Positions 22,770-32,660 of a stretch of DNA of 37,234 nt are shown piece by piece. The DNA is taken from NCBI GenBank assembly GCA_051453625.1, contig JBOZIK010000001.1:162461132-162498365 (forward strand), read 5' to 3'. The number at the start of each line of letters is the position of its first letter. Position 1 is the first letter of the stretch. Made by a program: the position numbers and the translations under genes. The notes under the pieces were generated by a model that saw nothing but the letters and a program-made list of their open reading frames with translations, was not told where the DNA came from and did no database searches. This DNA comes from Welwitschia mirabilis (taxonomy: Eukaryota; Gnetophyta; Gnetopsida; Welwitschiales).

Positions 22770-23600
22770 TTATTTCTCTTCTTCTTTTACCCTAAGTTAA
22801 TGATCTCTTTCTGGTATTATAGATTTCATGTTCTTTGAGTAGAGAGTAATTTTATATTTTAGTATTGTCATTTTTATTTAGGAGTTCTTCTAATGGGATG
22901 ACTTTATACTTAGGATTTTTCCTCTTGGAGAAGGCCTTAGGATTTTTCCTCTTAGAGAAGGCCTTAGCAATCTGTGGTAAAGGATTTAAAGATAGTGCAT
23001 TATGGCTCTCCATTTCACTCTGTCTCTATACATGATCTTCAATACCTGGGTTTATGGGACCCTTCAAGTCCTTAAACCCATTATAGCCTTCCTCTTTTTT
23101 CTTTAAGTATTCCTTCTTTTTCTTTATTTTATACTTACTTTTCACTCGTTGTGACTTACCACAAAAGTTCCAACTTAATTTTTTTTTCTATAATCCTACT
23201 TCTAAATTTTTTTAAAATAAAAATAACACTTAACTATTCTTTATCTATAAACTCTTTTAAAGTATCCCATTTTGCCCCTTATTTTGAATGGGATTAGGAT
23301 GTTCCTGTATTTAATATTAATGGTTTTAAATCCCTTTTTCAATTTGAGCTATATTTTTTTTTGGGTTTTATAGATAGTTAACCAAATAGAAAATCTTGTC
23401 CTAGATGCTTTAGCCATTATATTATTTATTTTAATTAGTCTATTGAAAGTTTTAACAACTTGCTTCAATAATTTCAATTCCAAAAACTCAATGTGGATCT
23501 AAATTATGATAAACAAATAAGTTTTTATTGTATTATGCCCCACATTTCCATGGAGGGAAGGCCAAACTATAGGTGCTAAAGAATCATGGTTCCTCTGTAA
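22770..23600 (-). pseudogene. L1-type LINE ORF1 (gag-like) with degraded zinc knuckle
   Basis: The complement near 23417-23240 reads RTRFSIWLTIYKTQKKI, a stop, LKLKKGF, then INIKYRNILIPFKIRGKMGY. This follows the plant L1 ORF1 pattern (YARFCV-VDL-KPL, a short linker, then YE-LP-FC-CG-GH), with the knuckle cysteines lost. From about 23160 to 22780 one frame stays open for more than 100 codons with two stops; it is strongly basic and ends in NPLPQIAKAFSKRKNP. ORF1 is followed 80 bases later by the endonuclease start of ORF2, the normal LINE gene order. The N-terminal part would extend towards the gap at 24005. Confidence 0.6.
22910..22963. repeat. 27-bp in-frame tandem duplication inside LINE ORF1
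   Basis: TTAGGATTTTTCCTC-TGGAGAAGGCC occurs twice (22910-22936 and 22937-22963) with a single base difference. On the minus strand it repeats the nine residues KAFSKRKNP without breaking the frame. Confidence 0.95.
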
Positions 23601-24004
23601 TGACCTTTTCTTTATCTTAAGAAAATATGGAAAACAAAAAAAAGAAGAAAAGAAAATGAAAAAAAATGATTCTCTTTGACATCATCAAGACCTCTATCTC
23701 TCTTATCCCACTCCATTTTGTAACATCCATAAGTGGATCAAGTCTAAGATGGGCAATGACCTTAAGGAAATAAATTGTCCTAATAAATAGATTGGAATTT
23801 TTATTTTTTAGCTTCAAAGTATACTTGATTAGAAATTGAAAAAACTAGGTAGATTTTTGAACTAAACAAAATATTATCAAATGATTCCAACATTATGCCA
23901 TATCAAGCCATCTTATATTCTCCTTAATTCTCCATCCTGATCCCACCTTACTTCACTACCTTCCTACACTTACAACTACTTGGAGATTGCACTCTCTTGC
24001 CATT

Positions 24005-24762
24005 NNNNNNNNNNNNNNNNNNNNNNNNNNNNNNNNNNNNNNNNNNNNNNNNNNNNNNNNNNNNNNNNNNNNNNNNNNNNNNNNNNNNNNNNNNNNNNNN
24101 NNNNNNNNNNNNNNNNNNNNNNNNNNNNNNNNNNNNNNNNNNNNNNNNNNNNNNNNNNNNNNNNNNNNNNNNNNNNNNNNNNNNNNNNNNNNNNNNNNNN
24201 NNNNNNNNNNNNNNNNNNNNNNNNNNNNNNNNNNNNNNNNNNNNNNNNNNNNNNNNNNNNNNNNNNNNNNNNNNNNNNNNNNNNNNNNNNNNNNNNNNNN
24301 NNNNNNNNNNNNNNNNNNNNNNNNNNNNNNNNNNNNNNNNNNNNNNNNNNNNNNNNNNNNNNNNNNNNNNNNNNNNNNNNNNNNNNNNNNNNNNNNNNNN
24401 NNNNNNNNNNNNNNNNNNNNNNNNNNNNNNNNNNNNNNNNNNNNNNNNNNNNNNNNNNNNNNNNNNNNNNNNNNNNNNNNNNNNNNNNNNNNNNNNNNNN
24501 NNNNNNNNNNNNNNNNNNNNNNNNNNNNNNNNNNNNNNNNNNNNNNNNNNNNNNNNNNNNNNNNNNNNNNNNNNNNNNNNNNNNNNNNNNNNNNNNNNNN
24601 NNNNNNNNNNNNNNNNNNNNNNNNNNNNNNNNNNNNNNNNNNNNNNNNNNNNNNNNNNNNNNNNNNNNNNNNNNNNNNNNNNNNNNNNNNNNNNNNNNNN
24701 NNNNNNNNNNNNNNNNNNNNNNNNNNNNNNNNNNNNNNNNNNNNNNNNNNNNNNNNNNNNNN
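24005..24762. other. assembly gap (758 N)
   Basis: Unresolved bases between the LINE ORF1 remnant and the minus-strand Copia remnant. Apparent frames across it are artefacts. Confidence 0.99.
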
Positions 24763-25299
24763 CCATTGCCATGTAACTCCTTGCCTTTGATTCTTTAAAG
24801 TAGGCCAAAGGCCTATTAAGCTTTACCTCTATCAATCTTAACTATTGTACACTCTATTATACTAACCTTAAAACCTAGCTTCTCTTAACCCCCTCCTTAC
24901 TTAAATAAAACCAAACTGCTGTCACCATAATTGTCACTTTCCAACATAGCTATTTAATTATTTTTTATCATGCTGTAAGAGATTATGACTTAGGGATCGT
25001 GCCTTTTCATAGTTTAGTTAATAAATATTTATAATAAATTTTAGACTTAATCTTATGATACATTTGTTATATCAATCTTATTATCATATATTTTAGTTTA
25101 ATTATATATCTATCTAAAAATAAATAGATACACACATAGGCTGTTTTCAAATGTGTACAACCCTTTTTATTATTATTACTACTATGATAATTACATGATA
25201 TATTAATTTTGATATAGTATAGATAGGAATGTAGTTGTAATACCGCTTATTAGTCCTATCTTCTGATATCTCTTAGCTATAAATATTCAAGTTTATAAT
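24763..25299 (-). other. probable 3' end region of the minus-strand Copia element
   Basis: No coding motif. The position just downstream of Copia RNase H on the minus strand suggests a 3' untranslated region and LTR. A possible TATA-like stretch (TTTTATTTAAG on the complement, about 24898-24908) lies here, but LTR borders cannot be set and no second copy is seen in the window. Confidence 0.35.
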
Positions 25300-26313
25300 A
25301 GCTTTTAAATTTTTGATACAACAAAGGTCTGGTAAAATCATCTACAATATTTTTCTTTATTGAGGTGTATCATACATTTATGATATCATTCTCCACATAT
25401 TCTCTAATGGCTAATATCTTATTGTTGATATGTTTAGTCTTCATTGTATGTATAGAATTCTTTACAAATGTAGGTTATAACCTGCTTATCATAGTATATC
25501 ATGACTAGAAGAGATATTGTGATATGTATATCATTTAGAAGATTTTTTTAATTAAATTAATTTTATAATAACTTGATTTAAGGATTATATACCATTGATG
25601 AATGACATACATAATCTTATTTCCTACTTCTCCTTGAAAACTATAAAGTTCCCAAAAATATGGTATATCTAGTATGGGATGTTATTTTCTTCACTCAATT
25701 TCTACATCTACATATGTATAGAACTTTATGAAGGATTTCGTTAATTATAACATATTATTATAAGATCTATTAAATGTCATATAACTTGAACTACCACTTA
25801 ATATAATAAATTTATGATTTCTATAAGAATAATAACAAAATATTCACTGAGTATTAGTTATTACATTTTATTTCTAATAAGAATATAATTAAAGTTTATT
25901 AATTATCTGTCTATATTGTATGTTGTCTACCTTAGGTTGACTAGTGCTAAAGAGATCAGTTTATCATATGATATGTTGCTATCTCTAGTATTTTTGATGG
26001 AGTACTTTGTATAGATCTCTTATAGACATTTTTACTCGGATACACATACTTTATAAGAGATTTCTTGTTTTATATCTATTAGTCAATAATGATGTGTAAC
26101 ACTTTTATCAAATAACTTAAAATTGGCATTCAGATTCTTTTTAAAGTCTCATACATGCATTATGTCTAAGTGTTTTAATTAAATGCCATCCACATTAAAG
26201 AAACTATAAGGCATATCTTAGCATTTTTAGATCTTATATCTAAATTTGCATTTCAAAAGGATTATTTAAATTAGTATTTTAGTATTAAATTAGTATTTTA
26301 GTAATAATACTTT
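25300..26313 (-). pseudogene. Copia pol remnant: C-terminal reverse transcriptase and RNase H
   Basis: On the minus strand the catalytic site reads FNVDGI (VDG at 26193-26185, from the usual YVDD), followed by FKKNLNANFKLFD, matching the FKK-M-K-FEMTDLG block. TRYTIFLGTL and RRSRK (about 25673-25625) match the Copia RNase H signature TSGY-FLG-SW-SKKQ. IYYDKQ, then KTKHI (25441-25427), IREYVENDIINV and DDFTRPL (about 25343-25325) match the conserved YCDNQ, RTKHI, REKV and ADIFTKPL motifs at the end of Copia pol. Stops and frameshifts are present. The N-terminal half of the same domain is on the far side of the inserted plus-strand element, at 32661-32800. Confidence 0.88.
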
Positions 26314-26318
26314 ATTTT

Positions 26319-26605
26319 TAAAGAATATTTTATTATTTTATGCTTTCAATAATGTATAATGCATATATCCATGTCCCATTAAGTTTGGTTGTTGTTTTTT
26401 CTTTTTTGGTCTCTTTATGTGGGATGAGATTCAAAATGATGTGAGTGGATCCAATTTTCAAGGATCCCAAGATATTTAGTTTTCATGTATTTAAACTTAT
26501 CTTGATTGATAAAAATAAAGAGTGTTATATTCAACAAGTACCTTTTAGATTCCTTGGAAGCCCTTCTTTACTTTTGCCTACGCTTGAGATCTATAAATTT
26601 CAATA
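26319..26605 (+). repeat. left LTR of the gag-only Copia element
   Basis: About 285 bases, colinear with 32376-32660. Shared landmarks in order are AAGAATATTT, ATATCCATGT, CATTAAGTTT, CTTTATGTG-GATGAGAT, CAATTTTCAAGGAT, ATTTAAACT, TTCTTGGAAGCCC or TTCCTTGGAAGCCC, CTTGAGATCT-TAAA. The start now reads TA instead of TG. By eye the LTRs differ at roughly one base in four or five, so insertion is old. Confidence 0.85.
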
Positions 26606-26607
26606 AA

Positions 26608-26619
26608 TGATATTAGAGC
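26608..26619 (+). promoter_or_regulatory. degraded tRNA-Met primer-binding site
   Basis: TGATATTAGAGC lies just inside the left LTR. It differs at two positions from TGGTATCAGAGC, the standard initiator-tRNA-Met primer site of plant Copia elements. Its place and spacing strongly support the LTR call. Confidence 0.8.
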
Positions 26620-26990
26620 TTGGATGCAGGTTTCTACTTCACCACAATCATTCAACCCTAGAATTTTCATTTTTCACCTTCATTCTCAATTAGATATCTA
26701 GCCTCTTTCCTAAATTCTTCAATGTATAATGCATTTAACCTTACCTTGATACAAGCATCATATATCAGAAATCAGATTAATAGTGAGACTATCTCCACTA
26801 CACCATAAAGAACATTGTCATCACCATGTTTTCTTATTTCAATGACATGCACAAATAGACCACAAAGGACACAACTAGAATTATTGACATCAACATCATA
26901 TGCATCATTAGTTAGTCCTATAATGCCTTCATTACTTATAGCTTTCACTTGAACTCCTTTTTGTCTTTGATGAGTGGTTTTCTGCCTATG
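26620..26990 (+). other. leader and start of gag region of the Copia element
   Basis: The sequence after the primer site begins CTTGGATGCAGGTTTC, as expected for a Copia leader. No clear gag start codon can be chosen. The LINE seems to have landed near the beginning of gag, since recognisable gag resumes only at about 31414. An A run at 27021-27032 lies near the left LINE border. Confidence 0.4.
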
Positions 26991-27239
26991 TGAGATTTCT
27001 AAATACTGAGAAAAGTCAAGAAAAAAAAAAAAGAAATATATTCAATAATTGAAGACAATGTTAATAATTTGGAGTATCCTCCAAAAATGATGGAGATAAC
27101 AATTTCCAAATCAGAATAAGATGCAATGAAGTAAAAAATCACTAATATGAAAACAATCCTTTAGGGTTCAAATGCATAAATCCAAGTTCTATCCAAGTAA
27201 TTCTTTAAGATTTCTGAGGTGTCAACACAGACTATGAAT

Positions 27240-27720
27240 ATTAGACAAAAATTAGAAGATGTCTTAAAATTCAAGATGTTCGAAGAAAAGCTATGCTCTA
27301 TTCAATTCAAACTTGAAGAAAAATTAGATTAGAGTATTATGATCTAAAAAGCAATGAAAGATAAATAAACAAAACAAAAAAAAAAATCTTATAATTTATG
27401 ATTAGTAGGGCTTCTTGAAAAAAGTGAATAAGATTTAATGACTAATATTCCTCAATTTTTCCATAAAGAAATGCATATTCCAGAGCAACTATTTCAAGAT
27501 GCTTTCAAGGTTGGCCAAAAAGGAGAAACGACTTGTTATATTCTCATTCAATTTCGAGATCTTTTTACAAGAGATAGGGCTTTGCACCATTGTAGTAATC
27601 TTAAAGGGAAAAAAAAATATTGATTAATAAGGATTTAATAAAAATAGAACTCCTTAAAAGGTTTAAAGAATGACAGAAAGTAGAAAAGGAACACAAAGAA
27701 GGAAAGTTTTCATATTTAAA
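27240..27720 (+). pseudogene. LINE ORF1 C-terminal domain remnant
   Basis: A frame at 27438-27623 reads IPQFFHKEMHIPEQLFQDAF then KVGQKGETTCYILIQFRD, then RDRALHHCSNLKGKKKY. It resembles the C-terminal RNA-binding domain of LINE ORF1 proteins (A-RVG-----R-ILV-F-----RD-IL-----LKG). After a frameshift, INKDLIKIELLKRFKE and KEHKEGKFSYLN follow as the family would (NEDL-----R--------R-EGK). Upstream (about 27240-27340) glutamate- and lysine-rich sequence (KLEDVLKFKMFEEKL) looks like a coiled coil. Stops show it is not functional. Confidence 0.65.
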
Positions 27721-27899
27721 TGCACAGAACATAATGACAATTAAGGACCAAGGTTTTTTGAAAAAACACATAAATTATTTGCATTATGGGGTTTTGAACT
27801 TTAATGAAGGAATTTCAAATAAGATTATTTCTTTAAATAACATTAGTTTCTTTAATAGTATTGATATTTTTAGATTTGAGAAAACTTAGAAAGATGATG

Positions 27900-28630
27900 G
27901 ATCTGAGCATTTTTCAATTCTAAATTTTAAAATTGTTTCTACAAAATATAGTAGAGTAGGTAGATGAGATAGACTAACAGGAGCTATTTCATGTATTAGT
28001 CCAAGTTTCCTAGAGCATATTATCAAACTTGAAAAGGTGGATTGATACAAAAAATATGTTTGGTTAAAAAAGCATCACCATTATGACTATATTTATCTTA
28101 CTATCTATTATTTTTCTTCAAGGGAATCATTTATTTATACCAACATAGTATTATCTAAAGATTTTCCTTTCTAGCATTTAGAAGAAGATATTACAAATTT
28201 TCAAACAAAAGAAAAGGTTTTTATTTATAGAGATTTTAATACTTGAGTTGGATTGTAATAAATAGATCTTATATAACAGCATTGTCAAAATAGTAATATA
28301 GATGTCATTTTTAATTTGTCTTGACACTCTACTAATAAAAATTTTAATGCAGTTGCAAAAAAAATTTCCAAAATGGACAAAGACATTGAATTTGTTAATT
28401 TGTAATGGTTTAGACAGATTCCCTAGATCTAGAAATTTCACATTTATAGGGATCCAAGAAAATTCATGTATTAAATTCCTTATTTCTTCTTTTAAGAACG
28501 TACAATCTGTGAAGGTTTTTGGAGTAGGTAATGATATGATGAAATCATGCCTTTATCATTTACATCATGTGATAAAAATTACTTTAAATTTGCATAACAA
28601 TGAAAAGAGAAAGAAGAAAAACCATTAAAG
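27900..28630 (+). pseudogene. LINE APE-type endonuclease domain remnant
   Basis: KYVWLKKHHHYDYIYLTIYYF near 28051-28115 matches the strand where the family has YLWLKI----Y----YF-PS. EEDITNFQTKEKVFIYRDFN (28179-28238) matches LVDDI--Y--KGEI-LLGDFN, with the catalytic-loop Gly changed to Arg (RDFN for GDFN). LNLLICNGLDRFPRSRNFTF (about 28386-28445) matches the LLICNGL-RWP block, and the SDH motif near 28535 has decayed to a DEI-MPLSFT reading in the next frame. The frame changes several times. Minus-strand frames over the same bases are shadows. Confidence 0.8.
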
Positions 28631-28999
28631 AAGAATAGTTTTAGAGGCAAAAGAAGAATTAAAATTGATTACACAAAGTCTATGAGAATCTCAAAAATAA
28701 ACTAAAATTTTTGAAGTAATTCTATTAAATGCAACTACTAAAACTTCCAAAGCAAAAATTCAATACACTTAAAATTCCTAGTTTAATGATGAATGCATAG
28801 ATGCAAGAAGAAATATTAAAGTAATAAATAGAGAGCAAAGGGAAGTAGTAATAAAAAGATATAAAAGCCTTGTTAGAGGTAAAAAGAGACAATTTATCAA
28901 AGATGAACCATAATGTTTCATCTGCATGATCAACAAAGATCCTTAGAAAATTTGAAATTCTTTGTAGTGCTAAGAATTCTCAACTATAGATCTTATTTT

Positions 29000-30215
29000 T
29001 CTGAAATATGTAATTTTTACAAAAATTATTTTTTAGATGTAGGTAAGAAAAGATTTATTATCAATTATTAAAACTCTTATAATTTACTTCTGAAGAAGTT
29101 TTAATTGACACTAATAGATTAATCAATGAAAAGACTGTGGATTCAATCGATTTATACACTGAGTTAATTAAGTAAGCTAGAGATCCAATTCACAAATACA
29201 TTTAGAAAAAAAAGAATTTGTAGTGGAAAATAGAGTTAATCGAGAATGGATAACAAGCAAGATAGTTCTGCTATTCAAGGAGAAATGAATGATTTAAATA
29301 ATTGTAGAATGATAGTGATAAGTAATGTTTTTGCAAAGATTTTTGGCACATTTCTTGAATAGAAGGTTGCTAAATGAGTAGAAGTAAATAATATCAGAAC
29401 AATTTGTCAAGTAGGTTTTCATCAAAATCATTCCATTATTGGTTATTTGCTTACATTGAGACATTGCATGGATTTTGCGAAAAAGCCAATCCAAAAACTT
29501 TTTGTCTATTTTATTGATTTTTCTAAATCTTATGCCTCAGTGAATCATACAAAAATATGGATGTGGATCAATCATATTGGAATTTCTCATGATCTTCTTG
29601 CTTCTATTCAAAGACTATGTGAAGAGCTTATAATTAAAATAAAATAATTTGATTAAAAAAGATATTTTGAATTTTGCTTTATGATAGGATCAAAACAAGG
29701 ATGTCCTCTCTCTTTCCAACACTCTTTAGTCTCTTCATTGATGAGTTACAAGATTGTCTCTGTAAAGAATGTAATCACTATGCTATTAACATAGAATCTT
29801 TAGTAGTCTAATTGCTCCTTTATGTAGATGATGCATCTTTGATTTTTACTTTGGAAATAGGTATAAAAAACATGTTTCAAAAATTGAAAAAATTCTGCCA
29901 ATCCTCTAGTTTAATAGTAAACATTAAAAAAATAAATAAATGATTTGGAATACAAAGAACATCTAATTTAATATTAAATTTAATGAGGAGAAAATTGAAA
30001 TAGTAGAAGCTTTTCAATACTTGGGTCTTTTTTACTCTAATAACTATAGATGGGACAAATGCATTAAAGAGAGGATAGATAGTGGAATTACAGCTTTTTA
30101 TGCTATAAAAAATAAATGTAGTTAATTGAGGATTTGGGCTTAGCAAGTTTACAAACAAGGTTTTTAATCTATTATTTATTTCATATTTTGTATGAATGCC
30201 CAGTTTGGGAACCAT
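29000..30215 (+). pseudogene. LINE reverse transcriptase domain remnant
   Basis: RT blocks appear in order. SEEVLIDTNRLINEKTVDS and LYTELIK (about 29092-29172). NNCRMIVISNVFAKIFGTFLE (about 29301-29360), the NYR-I-V-----KLF---LE block. CQVGFHQNHSIIGYLLTLRH (about 29408-29467), the QAGFR---STID block. FVYFIDFSKSYASVNHTKIW (from about 29501), the VDF-KAFD-VN block with the first catalytic Asp. GSKQGCPLS (about 29688), then after a one-base shift PTLFSLFIDELQDCL. YVDDASLIF (YVDD at 29821-29832) is the catalytic centre. FQYLGLFYSNNYRWDKCIKE lies near 30014-30073. Several stops and frameshifts inactivate it. Confidence 0.92.
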
Positions 30216-30599
30216 CTGTAAGTGAAAGAAATTGGAGGGTATTGGGAGAGTGTAGAAATTATTTTTACTAGATGAACTTAAGGGAAAGATTCAAACACTG
30301 TATCTTATGATGTTATTATAATATGATCTTTTTTCAATTAAAGCCAAAGTCATGTGTCAATTTTGTGCTCAGACTTTAATGCTAACGAAAGCAAAGCAAC
30401 TAAAATTTTCAAGAGTAGTTTTTAAAGTTACAAAAGAGAAAGGATGATACATTCAAGAAATGTAGTGGTTAAAAAAAGGGGATATTTCTTAGGAGAATGT
30501 TCAGACCAACTACACTAAGATTCATAGTTTCATCAAGCAACATGTTCTGATAAAATTATAAACAAATGTATAAGGCAAGGGAAAGTTCTATTTTGAGCA

Positions 30600-30925
30600 T
30601 ATTCACCATAATCAATTTGATTCATTAGTTCATTATCTCATAGCAAAAATCCCAATCAAGACACATAGCCTTACTAGTAAAGTTCGATTAACTTCACATT
30701 GTCTCAGAATAAAAAGTGGAAGATGGAATAACATGCTTAGAGAAGAGTGAACATGTAGAGTATATAAAGTAGGAGCCCTTGAAGAAGAAGAATATGTTTT
30801 ACTTTTTTGTGCTACTATAGAACCTATAAGAAAAAAATTCAATATCTTTATAAGACATATCTTTGATTTTTTCATGTTGCATCCAGTGATCCTAGTGAAT
30901 CTCTCTTTATATTTCATGACATGAT
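30600..30925 (+). pseudogene. LINE C-terminal Cys/His domain remnant
   Basis: One frame reads IAKIPIKTHSLTSKVRLTSH then CLRIKSGRWNNMLREE, a stop, TCRVYKVGALEEEEYVLLFC, which follows the C-terminal zinc-finger-like region of this LINE family (R---H-L-IE-GRW----RE-R-C--C----VEDE-H-LL-C) with the middle cysteine lost (CRVY for CRxC). The frame stays open over the last 60 codons to about 30918. A frame on the other strand here is only a shadow. Confidence 0.75.
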
Positions 30926-30960
30926 CTATCTTTGATTTTTTCTATGCTTGAACAACATGT

Positions 30961-31413
30961 TGTGTAGAGGTGAGGCTATTATCTGCCTATAGTCTACTTC
31001 TCCAACTCCCACTTGGTGGTCCCTTCTTATGAATGAAGAGATTTACCAAATTTCTTCATGTATGAGATTTTAGCATTTAAAACATTTTTCTTTTCTTTTT
31101 TGCACATTACATGGTTATTAAAGTAATAATTTTAAAGGTATAAATAGCAACATAAGTTTGTAGAAGTTACATTAAGCAGTTTGACTTTATTTGTTATATC
31201 TCCTATTTTCCCTTCTCAGATATTCCTAAAGGTTTGTATTCAATTCGTATATTTTTTAATAGTTTTGATTTATTTTCTCATGCATAGGACATTTTTATAC
31301 TTGTAAAAGTAAAAGTAGTAACAAGCATTGCAATTGATAAGGGATTAGAAAGACTGAAAGGGCATATATTTTTACCTTTTCATTTATGTTATAGTTTAAA
31401 GAAATTATCTTAA
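30961..31413 (+). other. LINE 3' end and resumption of the Copia element, border unclear
   Basis: No coding motif can be named. The LINE 3' end and the return to Copia gag must lie here. No long poly(A) is seen, in keeping with RTE-like elements, which often end in short simple repeats. Confidence 0.4.
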
Positions 31414-32045
31414 AATTTCCAACTCTGACCACTAATCAACAAAGGTGTGTGGAAGGTCACAAGTGGAAAACATCCTAAACCTAAAGATGGTACAAAAATT
31501 AAATAGTGAAAAGACGCAAATCAAGAAGCTCTTTCATTAATTAGCTTAAACCTTGAAAATGATTATCTTCATCACATTGATTTAAGTAAAACTTCAAAAG
31601 AAGTATGGAATTACTTAGGTAAATGTTGTGGATCTACTAGAAATGAAGCTAGGTAGGATATAAAAAAATTAGTTACATAGCTTGAGAATGTTTTAATCTA
31701 GAGATGTGGATTAACACATAAATTACTTTTAATCTCCATTGACCCAACTTGTAGCTATGAATTTCAACGTTGACGATGATGACACAAAATTCATACTATT
31801 AATTAGTCTTCCATCATTATACAACCATATTATTTTCACCTTGAAAAAGATTTCTTGTTCTCTATAAATCATAATTTTGACTTTTATTGATGAGGTAAGA
31901 AAAATGAATCAAGATGAAGAAAATAATCCATTGGTCACAAATCAAAAGAAATTCACAAAGACACAAAGTAAAGAAAGAAAGTATTACTATTGTAAAAAAC
32001 ATAGACATGTCATCACTTTGATAGAGCTTGAGATTTATTAAATGG
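31414..32045 (+). pseudogene. Copia gag (UBN2-type) with zinc knuckle, mildly decayed
   Basis: The first half reads GVWKVTSGKHPKPKDGTKI, then EALSLISLNLENDYLHHIDL, SKTSKEVWNYLGKCCGSTRN, matching the Copia gag pattern (A---I--SL-----HI-----S-KE-WD-L). The second half, from ATG at 31757, runs in a single frame with one stop for about 95 codons: DDDTKFILLISLPSLYNHII matches the LL-SLP-SY block, DEVRKMNQDEE the E-RR block, and KYYYCKKHRHVIT the zinc knuckle (first Cys now Tyr). Compared with the LINE and the host Copia pol, this gag has few stops, which suggests later or longer constraint. The N-terminus is displaced by the LINE. Confidence 0.85.
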
Positions 32046-32375
32046 TAAAGTTAAGAAAATTGCACTTCTTTCAAATGAATCCAGTAACGCATCAACTGAC
32101 TCATAAGAGGAGGATACTACTCCAAATTGGAACGTTCAAATCATTCTGGTCTAATAATTTCCAAGTTTTTAAGTGTTGCAGTTTTGGTGCTTTCATCGAT
32201 TTTGGTTATTTTATTCCTTTATAGTCTTGGTGCTTTTATTAGTTTCAATAATTCTACTAGTTTCTATGCTTGTATTCATTTTCTTCCACTAGTCTCAATG
32301 CCTTTGCTACTACCTTTTATCATGTACTTTTGTAATGTTAACTCTTAACATAGAATTAACACTCACTGAAAGGTT
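32046..32375 (+). other. short gag-to-LTR segment without pol
   Basis: After the knuckle a frame reads KKIALLSNESSNASTDS and stops soon after. A pyrimidine-rich stretch follows. Short frames at 32042-32348 have no family support. The bases before the right LTR (GAAAGGTT at 32368-32375) are only a weak polypurine tract. Confidence 0.5.
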
Positions 32376-32660
32376 TGAAGAATATTTATTATCTTATTAT
32401 TTCAATAAGGTATAATGGGTATATCCATGTGTCATTAAGTTTAACTATTGGTTATTTTCTTTTTGACTTCTTTATGTGAGATGAGATCCAAAATGATGGA
32501 ATTGAATCCAATTTTCAAGGATTCCAAAATAGTTAATTTTCGCATATTTAAACTCATCCTGATTAATACAAGTAGAGAATTTTATTTTCCAAGAATACCT
32601 TTTAACTTTCTTGGAAGCCCATCTTTTTTTTCCTACACTTGAGATCTGTAAATCCCAATA
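32376..32660 (+). repeat. right LTR of the gag-only Copia element
   Basis: Colinear with 26319-26605 over about 285 bases and starts with TG at 32376. It ends at CAATA, after which ATTTT repeats the five bases before the left LTR. The end in CA two bases earlier is an alternative border. Confidence 0.85.

Larger units (their letters stand above)
27000..30960 (+). mobile_element. RTE-like non-LTR retrotransposon, nearly full length, decayed
   Basis: In order: coiled-coil-like and ORF1 C-terminal sequence (27.2-27.75 kb), APE-type endonuclease (about 27.9-28.6 kb), reverse transcriptase (about 29.0-30.2 kb) and a Cys/His-containing C-terminal domain (30.6-30.9 kb). Motif wording (VDFxKAFDxV, KQGCPLSPTLF, W-C--RI--G--A-Y) resembles RTE-like plant LINEs rather than the L1 copies elsewhere in the window. 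It is in the same orientation as the surrounding Copia element and lies within it. The exact ends and target duplication are not clear. Confidence 0.8.
26319..32660 (+). mobile_element. gag-only Copia LTR retrotransposon, plus strand, interrupted by a LINE
   Basis: Two homologous LTRs enclose a primer-binding site and a gag gene. The flanking pentamer ATTTT (26314-26318 and 32661-32665) is a likely target duplication, supported independently because the two flanks join into one minus-strand Copia reverse transcriptase. Between gag (ending about 32045) and the right LTR only about 330 bases remain, so no protease, integrase, reverse transcriptase or RNase H is present. Without the LINE the element would be about 2.2-2.4 kb. 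This fits the non-autonomous plant class described as TR-GAG (terminal repeats plus gag). The alternative is an internal deletion of an ordinary Copia element. Confidence 0.8.

Noticed and set aside
23617-23817. Minus-strand 66-codon frame ending in a phenylalanine run
   Set aside because: The hydrophobic tail is an A-rich tract read in complement; no LINE ORF1 motif falls in this frame.
23948-24835. Long open frames across the third gap on both strands
   Set aside because: These are also made of N bases and carry no coding information.
28178-28441. Minus-strand 87-codon frame
   Set aside because: It is the complement of LINE endonuclease sequence recognisable on the plus strand.
29294-29494. 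Minus-strand frame over the LINE reverse transcriptase
   Set aside because: The plus strand has clear RT motifs here; this is an antisense shadow.
29877-30215. Minus-strand 112-codon frame
   Set aside because: Antisense shadow of the RT region following the YVDD motif; the product matches no family.
30633-30917. Minus-strand 94-codon frame
   Set aside because: Antisense shadow of the LINE C-terminal Cys/His domain.
32042-32642. Three short plus-strand frames
   Set aside because: They fall in the gag tail, the pyrimidine-rich stretch and the right LTR, with no protein family support.
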